From Ensifer canadensis (GTDB lineage: Bacteria > Pseudomonadota > Alphaproteobacteria > Rhizobiales > Rhizobiaceae), in the NCBI RefSeq assembly GCF_017488845.2, contig NZ_CP083374.1, forward strand, positions 219,501-283,500: DNA of 64,000 bases, written 5' to 3'. A program made the translations under genes and the position numbers. This document shows positions 25,077 through 33,845 of this stretch, piece after piece (position 1 is the stretch's first letter; each line of letters begins with the position of its first letter). Below the pieces are notes generated by a model, which ran no database searches, was not told the origin of the DNA, and saw only the letters and a list, made by a program, of their open reading frames with translations.

Positions 25077-27083
25077 CTACCGCCACGCCTGCGTGCGCGC
25101 GAGTAGCCCGCGTGTGACCCCCGCATGGATGAGCTTGGCGACGACATTGGTGTAGAAGATCATCATGCCCATGGCCGCAGCCGGCGCGATGTCGCCGGCA
25201 TCATCCATGTTGAGCACGGCGACCGACGCAAGCTTGGTGTCGGTTGAATAGAGAAAGACCACGGCGGAAACCGTCGTCATGGCGTTGACGAAGAGATAGA
25301 TGCCGATGTTGAGGATCGCCGGCAGGCAGACCGGCAAAGTGACCCGGAAGAACAGCCGGTGGAAGGGCTGCTTGAGCGACGCCCCGACGGATTCGAATTC
25401 CGGATCCATCTGCTTTAGCGCGGTCAGCGCCGTCAGGTGCGCCACAGTGTAGAAGTGCGTCACCGTGCAGACGACGAGGATCGTCATCGTGCCGTAAATG
25501 GAGCTGAGTGGATTGGCCGGGTTGTTGAAGAAGAAGATATAGGCCAGGCCCAGCACCATGCCCGGCACGGCCATCGGCATCATGGCGAGGAAATGAAAGA
25601 CGCCCCTACCGAAGCGGAACCCGTCGGCCTTCTCGACCATGTAGGCGCCGGCAAAGACGATCACCGAGCCGAAGAATGCCGTCAGCAAGGCGAGCTTGAT
25701 CGAATTGGCATAGGCCGCCCAACCGCCGCCATCCATCAGGTCGAAGGCGAAATTCTTCGTCGTCAACGTCAAGTCGTAGGGCCAGAACTTCACCAGTGCC
25801 GCGATCTGACACATGGCGATCATGCCGAGAATGTACAGGCTGACGAGGCACGAGAAGGCAAAGCAGAAGCCGTCCATGCGGACATTGCGCTTCGGCGCAT
25901 AGGGCACCGCCCGCGCCGACAGCAGCGCCACCTGGCGCTTCTGCATCCTGCGGTCGACGGCAAAAGCGAGCACCGCCGGCACCAGAAGAATGACCGAGAC
26001 GACAGCACCCATCTCGAAATTCTGCTGGCCGATCACCTGCTTGTAGATATCGACTGCCAGCATGCCGTATTGCCCGCCGATCACCTTGGGCAGTCCGAAA
26101 TCGGTGATGACCAAAGTGAAGACGACGAAGGCGGCCGACACGAGGCCATAACGCGCGCCCGGCACCGTCACGGTGGTGAAAGTACGCCATTTGCTGGCCC
26201 TGAGCGATGCCGCGGCCTCGTAGTGGCGCGCATCGGCAACGGACAAGGCGGTCAGAATGATGAGGAAGGCATGCGGCAGCGTGAAGAACACCGAGCCGAT
26301 GACGATGCCGATCGGACCGTAGATGGAATAGCCCAGCAGCCAGTCCTTGAAGACGCCCTGATTGCCGAAGAGATAGACCAGCGCAATGCCGGGCAAAAGC
26401 GACGGCACGAGGATCGGTATGGTGAGGATGCCCCGGAACAGCCCCTTGAGCGGCATGCAGCTGCGCGTCAACGCATAGGCGAGCGCAAACGCGATCGAAA
26501 CCGTCACCACCGTGCTGATCGACGCCATCAGAACCGAGTTGTAGATCGAACGGGCGAGCGCCGGCGTCGAGAAATAGGTCTTGAAGTTTTCGACGCCGAT
26601 GGTGCTGGCCGGGCGCAACACAACCCGGCGGAAGGTGGCGGAATCATATTCGCGCCACTCGGTGCCCTTCTCCAGCGTGGAGCCGGCGAGAAACGCCGTA
26701 TCGTCCGTCATCCCACGAATGCGGTAATGGACGGGGCTGCGAAAATTGAACTGCGGGAAGAATTTCGTAGCGGCCAGGCGGCCGTCCGAATTTGTGGCCA
26801 GGTCCTTCTCGGTGGCAACGCCGAGTTCCCGGTTGAGCGCATCCGCAGTGACTGCCGTCGCCCAATTCTTCCCCGTCTCGTCGCTCACCTGAAATTCGAA
26901 GGCGCTCAGATCGAAGCGGTAGGTTGACATCGACTTCGACAGCATGACGAAAAGCGGCGCGCCCAGTGCGACGATCAGGTAGAGCCCGATGACGGCCATG
27001 AAGCCGAGTTTGACGAGGTCGTCGCGCGAGGCCTGCTGGCGCAGTCTTTTGCCCGGTGGGGCGTAGTCGATCGTTATGCTCAT
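25077..27083 (-). CDS. 2-Aminoethylphosphonate ABC transporter fused permease
   Basis: A 668-residue permease made of two fused permease halves. The start at 27083 (MSITIDYAPPGKRL) follows the ATPase stop by two bases; an upstream frame to 27413 lies inside that gene. Each half carries its own set of membrane helices and EAA loop (YEAAASLRASKWRTFTTVTV in the first half, FESVGASLKQPFHRLFFRVT in the second). The N-terminal half has a long periplasmic insertion. This layout is that of the putative 2-AEP permease family (PhnU2, TIGR03262 as I recall). It completes the importer with the ATPase and binding protein upstream, in a locus that also holds phnW, phnA and phnY. Confidence 0.88.
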   Translation of the reverse strand: MSITIDYAPPGKRLRQQASRDDLVKLGFMAVIGLYLIVALGAPLFVMLSKSMSTYRFDLSAFEFQVSDETGKNWATAVTADALNRELGVATEKDLATNSDGRLAATKFFPQFNFRSPVHYRIRGMTDDTAFLAGSTLEKGTEWREYDSATFRRVVLRPASTIGVENFKTYFSTPALARSIYNSVLMASISTVVTVSIAFALAYALTRSCMPLKGLFRGILTIPILVPSLLPGIALVYLFGNQGVFKDWLLGYSIYGPIGIVIGSVFFTLPHAFLIILTALSVADARHYEAAASLRASKWRTFTTVTVPGARYGLVSAAFVVFTLVITDFGLPKVIGGQYGMLAVDIYKQVIGQQNFEMGAVVSVILLVPAVLAFAVDRRMQKRQVALLSARAVPYAPKRNVRMDGFCFAFSCLVSLYILGMIAMCQIAALVKFWPYDLTLTTKNFAFDLMDGGGWAAYANSIKLALLTAFFGSVIVFAGAYMVEKADGFRFGRGVFHFLAMMPMAVPGMVLGLAYIFFFNNPANPLSSIYGTMTILVVCTVTHFYTVAHLTALTALKQMDPEFESVGASLKQPFHRLFFRVTLPVCLPAILNIGIYLFVNAMTTVSAVVFLYSTDTKLASVAVLNMDDAGDIAPAAAMGMMIFYTNVVAKLIHAGVTRGLLARTQAWR

Positions 27084-27085
27084 TG

Positions 27086-28261
27086 TCAGATGCCCCTCGG
27101 ATAGAGCAATAGGCGTTCCCGCGGTATCTCGACCTGGATGACCCCGCCCGTTTCGATCCGCAGCCGGCGCACCGCATTGACCGAGAAATCGGCGACGAGG
27201 GGCCGATCTCCGAGCCGCGGCGCGGTCAGCCGCGTCCGCCAGAACATGCCGAGGAACTCCATCTCGTGCACTTCGGCATCGATCAGATTCTGCGGCGTCG
27301 CCGGCCGATCGAGCGAATGGACCGCGTGTGCGTCGGCGCCGTGCGGGATGATATCGACAGGGCGGACCACCGCCGTGGTCGGATCCCCGACGGCAAAGCC
27401 ATCCGTTGGACAACAGAAGGCGGAATTCCCGATCTCGACCTGACCATCCGGCAGGACCTTTGCCTGGAACTGGTTGGTCTCGCCGATGAAGTCGGCAACG
27501 AACAGGGTCTTGGGATGACGATAGATTTCGGTCGGCGATCCGACCTGTTCGATGACGCCGTGGTTCATCACGACGATCCGGTCGGCCATGGCGAGCGCTT
27601 CTTCCTGATCGTGCGTCACCATGATGGTCGTGACACCGAGCTTCCTTTGCAGCGACTTGATCTCATGGCGCAGATGAACGCGCACCTTGGCGTCGAGGGC
27701 AGACAGCGGTTCGTCGAGCAGAAGCAGCCCAGGGGATATGGCGATGGCGCGGGCAAGAGCGATGCGCTGCTGCTGTCCGCCGGAAAGATGGGCGGGATAT
27801 TTCTTGGCTTGCGCCGAAAGCCCAACCGTTTCAAGCAGTTCGGCAACACGTGCCGCGACGTCCGCCTTCGAGCGGCCGGTGTTTTCCAGGCCGAAGGCAA
27901 TGTTCTGCTCGATGGTGAGGTTGGGAAAGAGCGCATAGGACTGGAAGACGATGCCGTAGTCGCGCTTCGACGCGGGCAGAACCGAAATGTCGCGGCCATC
28001 CTGCCGAATGACGCCGCGTGTCTGCAGATCGAGGCCGGCGATCGCCCGCAAAAGGGTCGTCTTGCCGCAGCCCGACGGGCCGAGGAAACAGACGAATTCA
28101 CCCTTGCCGATATCGAGCGAGATGTCGCGCAGCGCCGTGAAATCGCCATAGCTCTTCCAGAGATCGCGGATTTCGAGACAGGGGGATGACGGTGTGGTCT
28201 CCTGGTCAGAGGCGCGGGGAATGCTCGTGGGTGTCGGTTCAATCGACATGGCATGTCTCAT
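27086..28261 (-). CDS. 2-Aminoethylphosphonate ABC transporter ATPase
   Basis: About 391 residues. I chose 28261 (MRHAMSIEPTPT), preceded by GCGGAG; 28249 is an alternative and the longer frame to 28411 reads into the intergenic repeat. Walker A is GPSGCGKTT, the signature is LSGGQQQRIALARA, Walker B is LLLLDEPLSALD and the switch region is VTHDQEEA. A TOBE-type C-terminal domain follows (VVRPVDIIPHG). It drives the fused permease whose start is two bases beyond this stop. The RIME-like element at 28291-28370 separates it from the binding-protein gene, which may uncouple expression levels. Confidence 0.9.
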   Translation of the reverse strand: MRHAMSIEPTPTSIPRASDQETTPSSPCLEIRDLWKSYGDFTALRDISLDIGKGEFVCFLGPSGCGKTTLLRAIAGLDLQTRGVIRQDGRDISVLPASKRDYGIVFQSYALFPNLTIEQNIAFGLENTGRSKADVAARVAELLETVGLSAQAKKYPAHLSGGQQQRIALARAIAISPGLLLLDEPLSALDAKVRVHLRHEIKSLQRKLGVTTIMVTHDQEEALAMADRIVVMNHGVIEQVGSPTEIYRHPKTLFVADFIGETNQFQAKVLPDGQVEIGNSAFCCPTDGFAVGDPTTAVVRPVDIIPHGADAHAVHSLDRPATPQNLIDAEVHEMEFLGMFWRTRLTAPRLGDRPLVADFSVNAVRRLRIETGGVIQVEIPRERLLLYPRGI

Positions 28262-28290
28262 CTGCAAGCTCCGCTGGCTGTCAGGGATTT

Positions 28291-28370
28291 CTGCAGCGCC
28301 GCGCGTCATAAGGGACGCACTAAGGTCACTGTAGCACTTTGAATTGCTGCATGTTTTCATCCTTAAATCG
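28291..28370 (-). repeat. RIME-like intergenic element, partial inverted copy
   Basis: On the minus strand this reads CGATTTAAGG, then the AACATGCAGCAATTCAAAGT block, then GCTACAGTG, then a hairpin with stem GTGCGTC/GACGCGC and end GGCGCTGCAG. It matches the right three quarters of the copy at 15347-15426. The first palindrome arm is missing. It sits between the binding-protein and ATPase genes of the phosphonate importer. Confidence 0.75.
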
Positions 28371-28429
28371 AATGCGACCCAAGGAGAGAATGCGACAGGC
28401 GGAGCGCGCATGCGCTCCGCCTGGGCCGA

Positions 28430-29452
28430 TCAGCTCTTCGGTTCCGACTTTGCGTCGTAGCGCTTCTGCCATTCCTTCAGAATGGAGGCGCGATTGTTCG
28501 CGGCCCACTCGAAGTCGTTGTCGATCATCTTTGAAGCGATGTCGGTGGGCAGATGCTCGACCGGCTTGGCGACACCCGGATAGGCGACCACGGCATAGCC
28601 GGCATTGTACATTTCGTTGGCTTCCTTGGTGACCGACCAGTCGACGAGGGTCTTGGCGGCTTCAAGGTTTGCCGTGCCGGCAATGATCGCCGTCGCCTCG
28701 GCTTCCCAGCCCGAGCCCTCGCTCGGGAAGATGATGTCGATCGGCGCGCCGGCGCTCTTGGCCTTGGCGCCGGGGAACTCGAAGGAAACGCCGATGACAG
28801 CCTCGCCAGCACCGGCCATCTTGCAGGGCTTCGAGCCGGAATGCGTGTAGGCCGAGATATTCTCATGAAGCTTGTCCATGAAGGACCAGGCCTTCTCCTC
28901 ACCCCACATCTGCATCCAGCCGGAGACGTCGAGGAAGCCGGTGCCCGACGAGCTCGGGTTCGGCATGACGATGTGGCCCTTGTACTCAGGCTTCGTCAGG
29001 TCATCCCAGCTTGCAGGGGCCTTCAGCCCGAGCTTTGCGCCCTCGACCGTGTTGTAGCAGAGGGCCGCAACATAGGCGTCCATTCCCACCCAGCTCGGCG
29101 GTGTGTCACCGTCGACGAACTTCTTGTCGAGCGCCTCGACGCCCTTGGGCTGATACGCCTCCAGCATGCCCTCAGTCTTCAGGAGAAGCAGCGATGTGGC
29201 AGCAAGTCCCCAGACGACGTCCGCCTGCGGGTTGTCCTTTTCGGCGAGCAGTTTTGCCGTCATGACGCCGGTTGAATCCCGGACCCAGTTGATTGTGATA
29301 TCGGGATGCGCCTTCTCGAAGGTTGCCTTGTAGCGATCAAGGTCGACAGCTTCGACAGCGGTGTAAACGGTGAGCTCGGTCTGGGCGGAAGCAATGACGG
29401 GAAGAGCCACGGACATGGCGCCGGCAAGCATAAAAAACACGTGTCTGTTCAT
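28430..29452 (-). CDS. 2-Aminoethylphosphonate ABC transporter binding protein
   Basis: A 340-residue exported protein. The start at 29452 opens a signal peptide (MNRHVFFMLAGAMSVALPVI) cleaved after ASAQ. The mature part begins TELTVYTAVEAVDLDRYKAT, a pattern of the iron/2-AEP-type binding proteins (PhnS2-like). Later features include WGLAATSLLLLKTEGM, NPSSSGTGFLDVSGWMQMWG and the C-terminal NRASILKEWQKRYD. It is the first gene of the importer operon. The upstream motif GAATCTATAGG (29598-29608) resembles boxes near phnW and the LysR gene. Confidence 0.9.
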   Translation of the reverse strand: MNRHVFFMLAGAMSVALPVIASAQTELTVYTAVEAVDLDRYKATFEKAHPDITINWVRDSTGVMTAKLLAEKDNPQADVVWGLAATSLLLLKTEGMLEAYQPKGVEALDKKFVDGDTPPSWVGMDAYVAALCYNTVEGAKLGLKAPASWDDLTKPEYKGHIVMPNPSSSGTGFLDVSGWMQMWGEEKAWSFMDKLHENISAYTHSGSKPCKMAGAGEAVIGVSFEFPGAKAKSAGAPIDIIFPSEGSGWEAEATAIIAGTANLEAAKTLVDWSVTKEANEMYNAGYAVVAYPGVAKPVEHLPTDIASKMIDNDFEWAANNRASILKEWQKRYDAKSEPKS

Positions 29453-29597
29453 GCTGAAAATCTCCTCTGGAGGCCTGGAAAAATCCGGAAAGCATGGCGG
29501 GCAATCTGTCGCTGCCCTTGTCTTGCACGCTTCAGGAGCCATTCTGCGTGGGTGCATTCAATTAGTAAAATTTATTATTCTTATCATTAGCAAAGTA

Positions 29598-29608
29598 GAA
29601 TCTATAGG
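29598..29608. promoter_or_regulatory. Candidate LysR box upstream of the 2-AEP importer
   Basis: GAATCTATAGG lies about 150 bases before the binding-protein start and nearly repeats the GAATCTATAAG found upstream of phnW. The flanking bases are only weakly similar, so this is the least certain of the three related sites. Confidence 0.35.
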
Positions 29609-29711
29609 TCTTCTGCCGTCTCACTGGCATCTGCTGCCGATTGATGAAGAAGCGAACGCCTGCATCAGCGAGCGGCAGATGCAGACAATGCGGCTCGCAA
29701 CAGGCCCCAAG

Positions 29712-29740
29712 AAAAAGGGAGCTGTCGGTCGACAACTCCC
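29712..29740 (-). terminator. Rho-independent terminator of the phnW-phnA-phnY operon
   Basis: On the minus strand GGGAGTTGTC and GACAGCTCCC form a stem with one mismatch, followed immediately by TTTTT. It begins about 47 bases after the stop codon of the aldehyde dehydrogenase gene, in the correct orientation to end that transcript before the importer operon promoter. Confidence 0.8.
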
Positions 29741-29786
29741 AGAAATGGTGGTCAGGCAGGGGACACCCGGATCACCAGGGCCCTGA

Positions 29787-31241
29787 TCACCAGGGCAGGG
29801 AAAACGTCTTGACGTTGGTGAAGCTCTTCATCGCTTCGATCACACCTTCTTTGTAGCCATTGCCGGAATCCTTGATGCCGCCGAAAGGAGACATCTCGAT
29901 GCGATAACCGGGCACTTCCCAGATGTTCACCGTACCGACCCTGAGACCGGCGATGTATTTCTGCATGCGGCGGAAGTCGTTGGTGCAGACGCCCGACGAC
30001 AGGCCGAAGGCGGTCGAGTTGGACAGCGCAATCAGGGCATCGTCATCATCGGGTGCCCGCACGATCGGGATGATCGGCGCGAAGGTTTCCTCCATCACGA
30101 GTTCGCTCGAATGCGGCACGCGATCGACCACGATCGGCGGCAGCAGGGCGCCGCGGCGGCCGGGATCGTAGAGGATCTCCGCTCCCTCTTCGGCAGCCTT
30201 GTGCACGCGACGCTCGAAGGTTTCGGCGGCTCGGGCATGGACGACCGTGCCCAGTTCCGTTGCCCGATCCATCGGGTCACCGAAGCGCAGCTTCTTGGCC
30301 CGTTCCAGAACGAGCGGCACGAAGCGGTCGGCCACGCTTTCCTGGCACAGAATACGTTTGACGGCCGTGCAGCGCTGGCCCGAGTTCTTCGTCGCGCCGG
30401 CGACCGCCAGGTCCGCCGCCTTTGCCAGGTCGTCATCCGACAGATCATTGAGGATGATCAGCGGGTCGTTGCCGCCGAGTTCGAGGATCTGGCGCTTGTA
30501 GTGGGCGTTCGCCGCGATCAGCTTTCCGACTGGCACGCTGCCGGTAAAGGTGATGAGGTCGAAGTTTGGGTTGGTCATCATTTCCATCCCGATATCCGCC
30601 GGCCAGCCGGTCACCACCGACAGCATTTCCGGCGGCAATCCGGCCTCATAGAGAATGTCGGCGAAAATGAGCGCCGTCATCGGCGTCAGCTCCGTCGGCT
30701 TCAGCACCACGCAGTTGTTGGTGGCAATGGCCGGCGCAACCTTGTGCGCCACCATGTTGAGCGGGTGGTTGAAGGGGGTGATCGCCGAGATGGCGGTCAG
30801 CGGCTCGCGCATCGTGAAGATCTTGCGCGCCTTGCCGTGCGGGGTGAGATCGCAGGAGAAGATCTCACCGTCATCGCGAATGCACATCTGACCCGACAGC
30901 GTCAAAACGTCGAAGGCGCGGCCGACCTCGTAGAGCGAGTCCTGCTTCGATATGCCGAGCTCCAGCGTGATGACATCGGAGATCTCCTCCTTGCGGGCGA
31001 CCAGCATTTCGGCCGCCTTTAGCAAGATGCGCTGGCGCTCGTAGCGTGTCAGCTTCGGCTGGTAGGCCGCCGCGATCTCGAAGGCCCTGCGAGCATGTTC
31101 GGCGTTGCCGGCTGGAACGGTGCCGATGACGGCATCGTTCCAGGGATAATGCACCTCGATCAGCCCTTCGGCATCGACGTGTCTGCCGGCGATACGCATC
31201 GGCTCATGGCGAATGGCGAATGTCGTTTCCACCTTGGTCAT
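29787..31241 (-). CDS. phnY: Phosphonoacetaldehyde dehydrogenase
   Basis: A 484-residue NAD(P)-dependent aldehyde dehydrogenase. The start at 31241 ([12 protein letters not shown]) follows the phnA stop by ten bases. Catalytic features are the glutamate in [13 protein letters not shown] and the nucleophilic cysteine in [15 protein letters not shown]145-type cofactor contacts lie in [20 protein letters not shown], and the C-terminal region has [20 protein letters not shown]. In the PhnW-PhnY-PhnA route it oxidises phosphonoacetaldehyde to phosphonoacetate. Sequence alone would allow other aldehydes, but its operon position after phnW and phnA makes this assignment strong. Confidence 0.92.
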   Translation of the reverse strand: MTKVETTFAIRHEPMRIAGRHVDAEGLIEVHYPWNDAVIGTVPAGNAEHARRAFEIAAAYQPKLTRYERQRILLKAAEMLVARKEEISDVITLELGISKQDSLYEVGRAFDVLTLSGQMCIRDDGEIFSCDLTPHGKARKIFTMREPLTAISAITPFNHPLNMVAHKVAPAIATNNCVVLKPTELTPMTALIFADILYEAGLPPEMLSVVTGWPADIGMEMMTNPNFDLITFTGSVPVGKLIAANAHYKRQILELGGNDPLIILNDLSDDDLAKAADLAVAGATKNSGQRCTAVKRILCQESVADRFVPLVLERAKKLRFGDPMDRATELGTVVHARAAETFERRVHKAAEEGAEILYDPGRRGALLPPIVVDRVPHSSELVMEETFAPIIPIVRAPDDDDALIALSNSTAFGLSSGVCTNDFRRMQKYIAGLRVGTVNIWEVPGYRIEMSPFGGIKDSGNGYKEGVIEAMKSFTNVKTFSLPW

Positions 31242-31251
31242 CGTCCGCTCC

Positions 31252-32520
31252 CTAGTTTGCCGGCTGCGCCGCCGCGACGAGCGCATAGTAGAAGGCGTCG
31301 AAGTTGCGCAGCGTGGCCGCGGAAACAAGTTCGGGCAACTTGCGGTTCGAGATGAAGGGCACCTCCTGCTCGGTGAGGCCGCCATGCGAGCGTAGCGGTT
31401 CGTTCAGCGCAGCAAGATCGTGGCGATGCTCGCTGGTGCCAAGCGTCTTGTTCTCCGACGAGATGATGACGATATCGCCGATGCGGTCATCCGGCAGTTC
31501 GAAACGAATGCAGGCTTCGGGCCGCGAAAGCACGAGGTCGATGCCGTCGATCGCTGCCAGCCGCTCGATGATCTCTTCCTTGTCGGCGCGTTCCGGCAGG
31601 TAGGCGGTCGCAAACGAACCAAGCGCACCATGGTGCACGACGTAGGGATCCGTGATCGGCAGGATGACGCGGGCAGCGTCCTTTCCGAGCCACTCGTCGA
31701 GTACGTCCTGCACGTAGATGACATCGGGAGAACCATCGGCCTTGTGCTTCGGCTTCATGCCGTGATCGGCCGTCACGATGATCGCCGCACCAAGCGCGTC
31801 GAGTTGGGTCAGGTACTTGTCGAACATCTCGTAGAAGGCGTTCGCCGCCGGGACGCCCGGCGCATATTTGTGCTGCACGTAGTCCGTGGTCGTCAGGTAC
31901 ATGACGTCAGGAGCGAATTCCTTCAGCAGTTTCACACCGGCTGCAAAGACGAATTCCGAAAGTTCCGCCGAATAGACCTCCGGCACCGGGCGCCCAAGCC
32001 AGGCCGAGGCATTATCGATGCCGTGTTCCGCCTTGGTCGACGTGTCGGACTTTTCGGACGAGAAGCAGACCGCCCTGCCCTCGTCGAACTTGAGGCCGTG
32101 ACCGAGAAGCGCACGGAGCTTGTCCTTGGCGGTGACGACCGCGACCTTCGCGCCGGCATCGTAGAAGGCCTTGAAGATGGTCGGCGCGCGCAGGAAGCGG
32201 GGATCGTTCATCATCACTTCGTTGCCGGTCTGCGGTTCGTAGAGGTAGTTGCCGCAGATGCCGTGAATGGCCGGCGGACGGCCGGTCGCAATGGAGAGGT
32301 TGTTGGGGTTGGTGAAGCTCGGGATGACGCTGAGCGCGGTGCGCTCCGTGCCCGTCTGGCGCATGCGGGCAAGTGTCGGCATCAACCCGGCGTTGATGGC
32401 CTCGTCGAGATAGGCCGGCTCGCAGCCATCGAGGCAGATGGCGATGGCTGGGACGTTTGGCCAGGGATAGCTGCGCCGGTTCGCGGTGACGGCGACGTTG
32501 ATCTTGGACATCTGGTTCAT
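31252..32520 (-). CDS. phnA: Phosphonoacetate hydrolase
   Basis: A 422-residue alkaline phosphatase-superfamily enzyme that hydrolyses phosphonoacetate to acetate and phosphate. I prefer the start at 32520 ([11 protein letters not shown]), with AGGA upstream; an ATG at 32541 abuts the phnW stop and lacks a ribosome-binding site. Metal-site and nucleophile features are visible in order: [15 protein letters not shown], the threonine nucleophile in [44 protein letters not shown], and a late SEHRHDL. These agree with the binuclear zinc enzyme described from Sinorhizobium. It lies between phnW and phnY in one operon. Confidence 0.95.
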   Translation of the reverse strand: MNQMSKINVAVTANRRSYPWPNVPAIAICLDGCEPAYLDEAINAGLMPTLARMRQTGTERTALSVIPSFTNPNNLSIATGRPPAIHGICGNYLYEPQTGNEVMMNDPRFLRAPTIFKAFYDAGAKVAVVTAKDKLRALLGHGLKFDEGRAVCFSSEKSDTSTKAEHGIDNASAWLGRPVPEVYSAELSEFVFAAGVKLLKEFAPDVMYLTTTDYVQHKYAPGVPAANAFYEMFDKYLTQLDALGAAIIVTADHGMKPKHKADGSPDVIYVQDVLDEWLGKDAARVILPITDPYVVHHGALGSFATAYLPERADKEEIIERLAAIDGIDLVLSRPEACIRFELPDDRIGDIVIISSENKTLGTSEHRHDLAALNEPLRSHGGLTEQEVPFISNRKLPELVSAATLRNFDAFYYALVAAAQPAN

Positions 32521-32541
32521 CGGGAAAATCCTATCGTTCAT

Positions 32542-33744
32542 TCAGGCGGCGAGACGGCTGCGTTCGGCAAGGGCGATCGCCGGAGGCGCAGCATTGGCGA
32601 CCCCCATTTCGGTGAGGGATGCGCGCGCGGCCTCGACCACGCGGCGCATCACATGTTCATCCATGCGGCCGATGCAGCCGACGCGGAAGCTGTCGACGAC
32701 CGTCAGCTTGCCGGGATAGATGATGAACCCCTTCTCCTTCATCAGGTCGTAGAAGCGATCAAAGGCGAAAGCCGGATCGGCAGGGCTGAAGAAGGTAACG
32801 ATGATCGGCGACAGCCACCGGTCGGCAAGCAGGGTCTCGAAGCCTGCCTCGCGCATGCCGGCGACCATGACGTCGCGGTTGCGGGCATAACGCGCGCCGC
32901 GGGCGGAGACTCCGCCTTCCTCGCGATGCAGCCGAAGGGCCTCCAGGAATGCAGCGACGACATGCGTCGGCGGCGTGTAGCGCCACTGACCGGTCTTGTT
33001 CATGTAGTCCCATTGCGCGTGCACGTCGAGGCTGAGCGAGTGGCTGCGGCCCTTGGCGGCCTCCAGTTCGCTTTTGCGGGCGATGACGAAGCCGAAGCCA
33101 GGCACGCCTTCGATGCATTTGTTGGCTGAGGAAACGATCGCCTCGTAGCGGAAGTCGGCAACGCCGGCCGGTACGGCACCGAAGGCGCTCATCGAGTCGA
33201 CCAGCAGCTTGCGGCCTCTGGCATAGACGACCTCGGAGATTTCCTTCAGCGGATTGAGGATGCCGGAGCTGGTTTCGCAGTGGACGACGACCACGTGGGT
33301 AATGGCCGGATCCGCGTCGAGCGCAGCGGCAACCTCGGGTCCGCGTGGCGGCATGTAATCGCCCTTGTCGATCGTCACGTGGTCGCGGCCGAGATAGGCG
33401 AGCGTCTGGGCGATGCGCTTGCCATAGGCGCCGTTCATCAGCACCAGCACCTTGCCGTCGCGGGGAACGAAGCTGCCCAGCATCGCCTCGACCGAGAACG
33501 AACCGCTGCCCTGCATCGGAACGCAATCGAACTCGCCCTTGGCATCGCCGGCAATATCGAGAAGCTGGCGACGCAGGTCGGCAGTCATCGCACGGAAATC
33601 ACCGTCCCATGATCCCCAGTCCCTAAGCATAGCCTCCTTGACTTCATAGGCCGTCGTCAGCGGACCGGGCGTCAGCAGATAGGGCTCGCCCAGTCTCGGC
33701 GTTTCCAGCGGTGCGATGGTTCTGTCAGAAGCGGTGTTTGGCAT
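32542..33744 (-). CDS. phnW: 2-Aminoethylphosphonate:pyruvate transaminase
   Basis: A 400-residue fold-type I aminotransferase and the first gene of the operon. It starts with [20 protein letters not shown], a signature of the PhnW/serine-pyruvate group. Further family features are [47 protein letters not shown] and the PLP lysine in [19 protein letters not shown]. It converts 2-AEP and pyruvate to phosphonoacetaldehyde and alanine in the cytoplasm. Usual PhnW proteins have about 370 residues; the extra length is a short N-terminal and C-terminal tail. No phosphonatase gene (phnX) is adjacent, consistent with the PhnY/PhnA route. Confidence 0.95.
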   Translation of the reverse strand: MPNTASDRTIAPLETPRLGEPYLLTPGPLTTAYEVKEAMLRDWGSWDGDFRAMTADLRRQLLDIAGDAKGEFDCVPMQGSGSFSVEAMLGSFVPRDGKVLVLMNGAYGKRIAQTLAYLGRDHVTIDKGDYMPPRGPEVAAALDADPAITHVVVVHCETSSGILNPLKEISEVVYARGRKLLVDSMSAFGAVPAGVADFRYEAIVSSANKCIEGVPGFGFVIARKSELEAAKGRSHSLSLDVHAQWDYMNKTGQWRYTPPTHVVAAFLEALRLHREEGGVSARGARYARNRDVMVAGMREAGFETLLADRWLSPIIVTFFSPADPAFAFDRFYDLMKEKGFIIYPGKLTVVDSFRVGCIGRMDEHVMRRVVEAARASLTEMGVANAAPPAIALAERSRLAA

Positions 33745-33803
33745 TGTCCGTCCTCACGTTGGCGTCTCCGGAACCGACAATGCGGTGGACGGATATATAT
33801 GTA

Positions 33804-33831
33804 AAATCGTTCTTTTGTATGAATCTATAAG
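33804..33831. promoter_or_regulatory. Candidate LysR site upstream of phnW
   Basis: The segment begins AAATCGTTC and, 15 bases later, reads ATGAATCTATAAG. The same two blocks with identical spacing occur at 35563-35590 beside the LysR gene (AAATCGTTC ... ATGGTTCCATAGA). It lies 60 to 87 bases upstream of the phnW start, a normal position for an LTTR activator site. Confidence 0.5.
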
Positions 33832-33845
33832 CCTCACTTATACAT

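Noticed and set aside
25437..26927. 496-residue open frame on the plus strand
   Set aside because: It lies fully antisense to the phosphonate permease, has arginine/histidine/aspartate-rich shadow composition, and shows no domain.
28326..28508. 60-residue frame ending in MQQFKVLQ
   Set aside because: It is created by the RIME-like repeat and the 3' part of the binding-protein gene on the same strand in another frame; the motif is repeat-derived rather than a conserved protein.
29770..29797. Tandem GATCACCAGGGC duplication near the phnY stop
   Set aside because: Only two short units; it looks like a local slippage event and has no clear function.
31420..33129. 569-residue open frame on the plus strand
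   Set aside because: It runs antisense across phnA and phnW, both of which have intact catalytic motifs; typical shadow in high-GC DNA.
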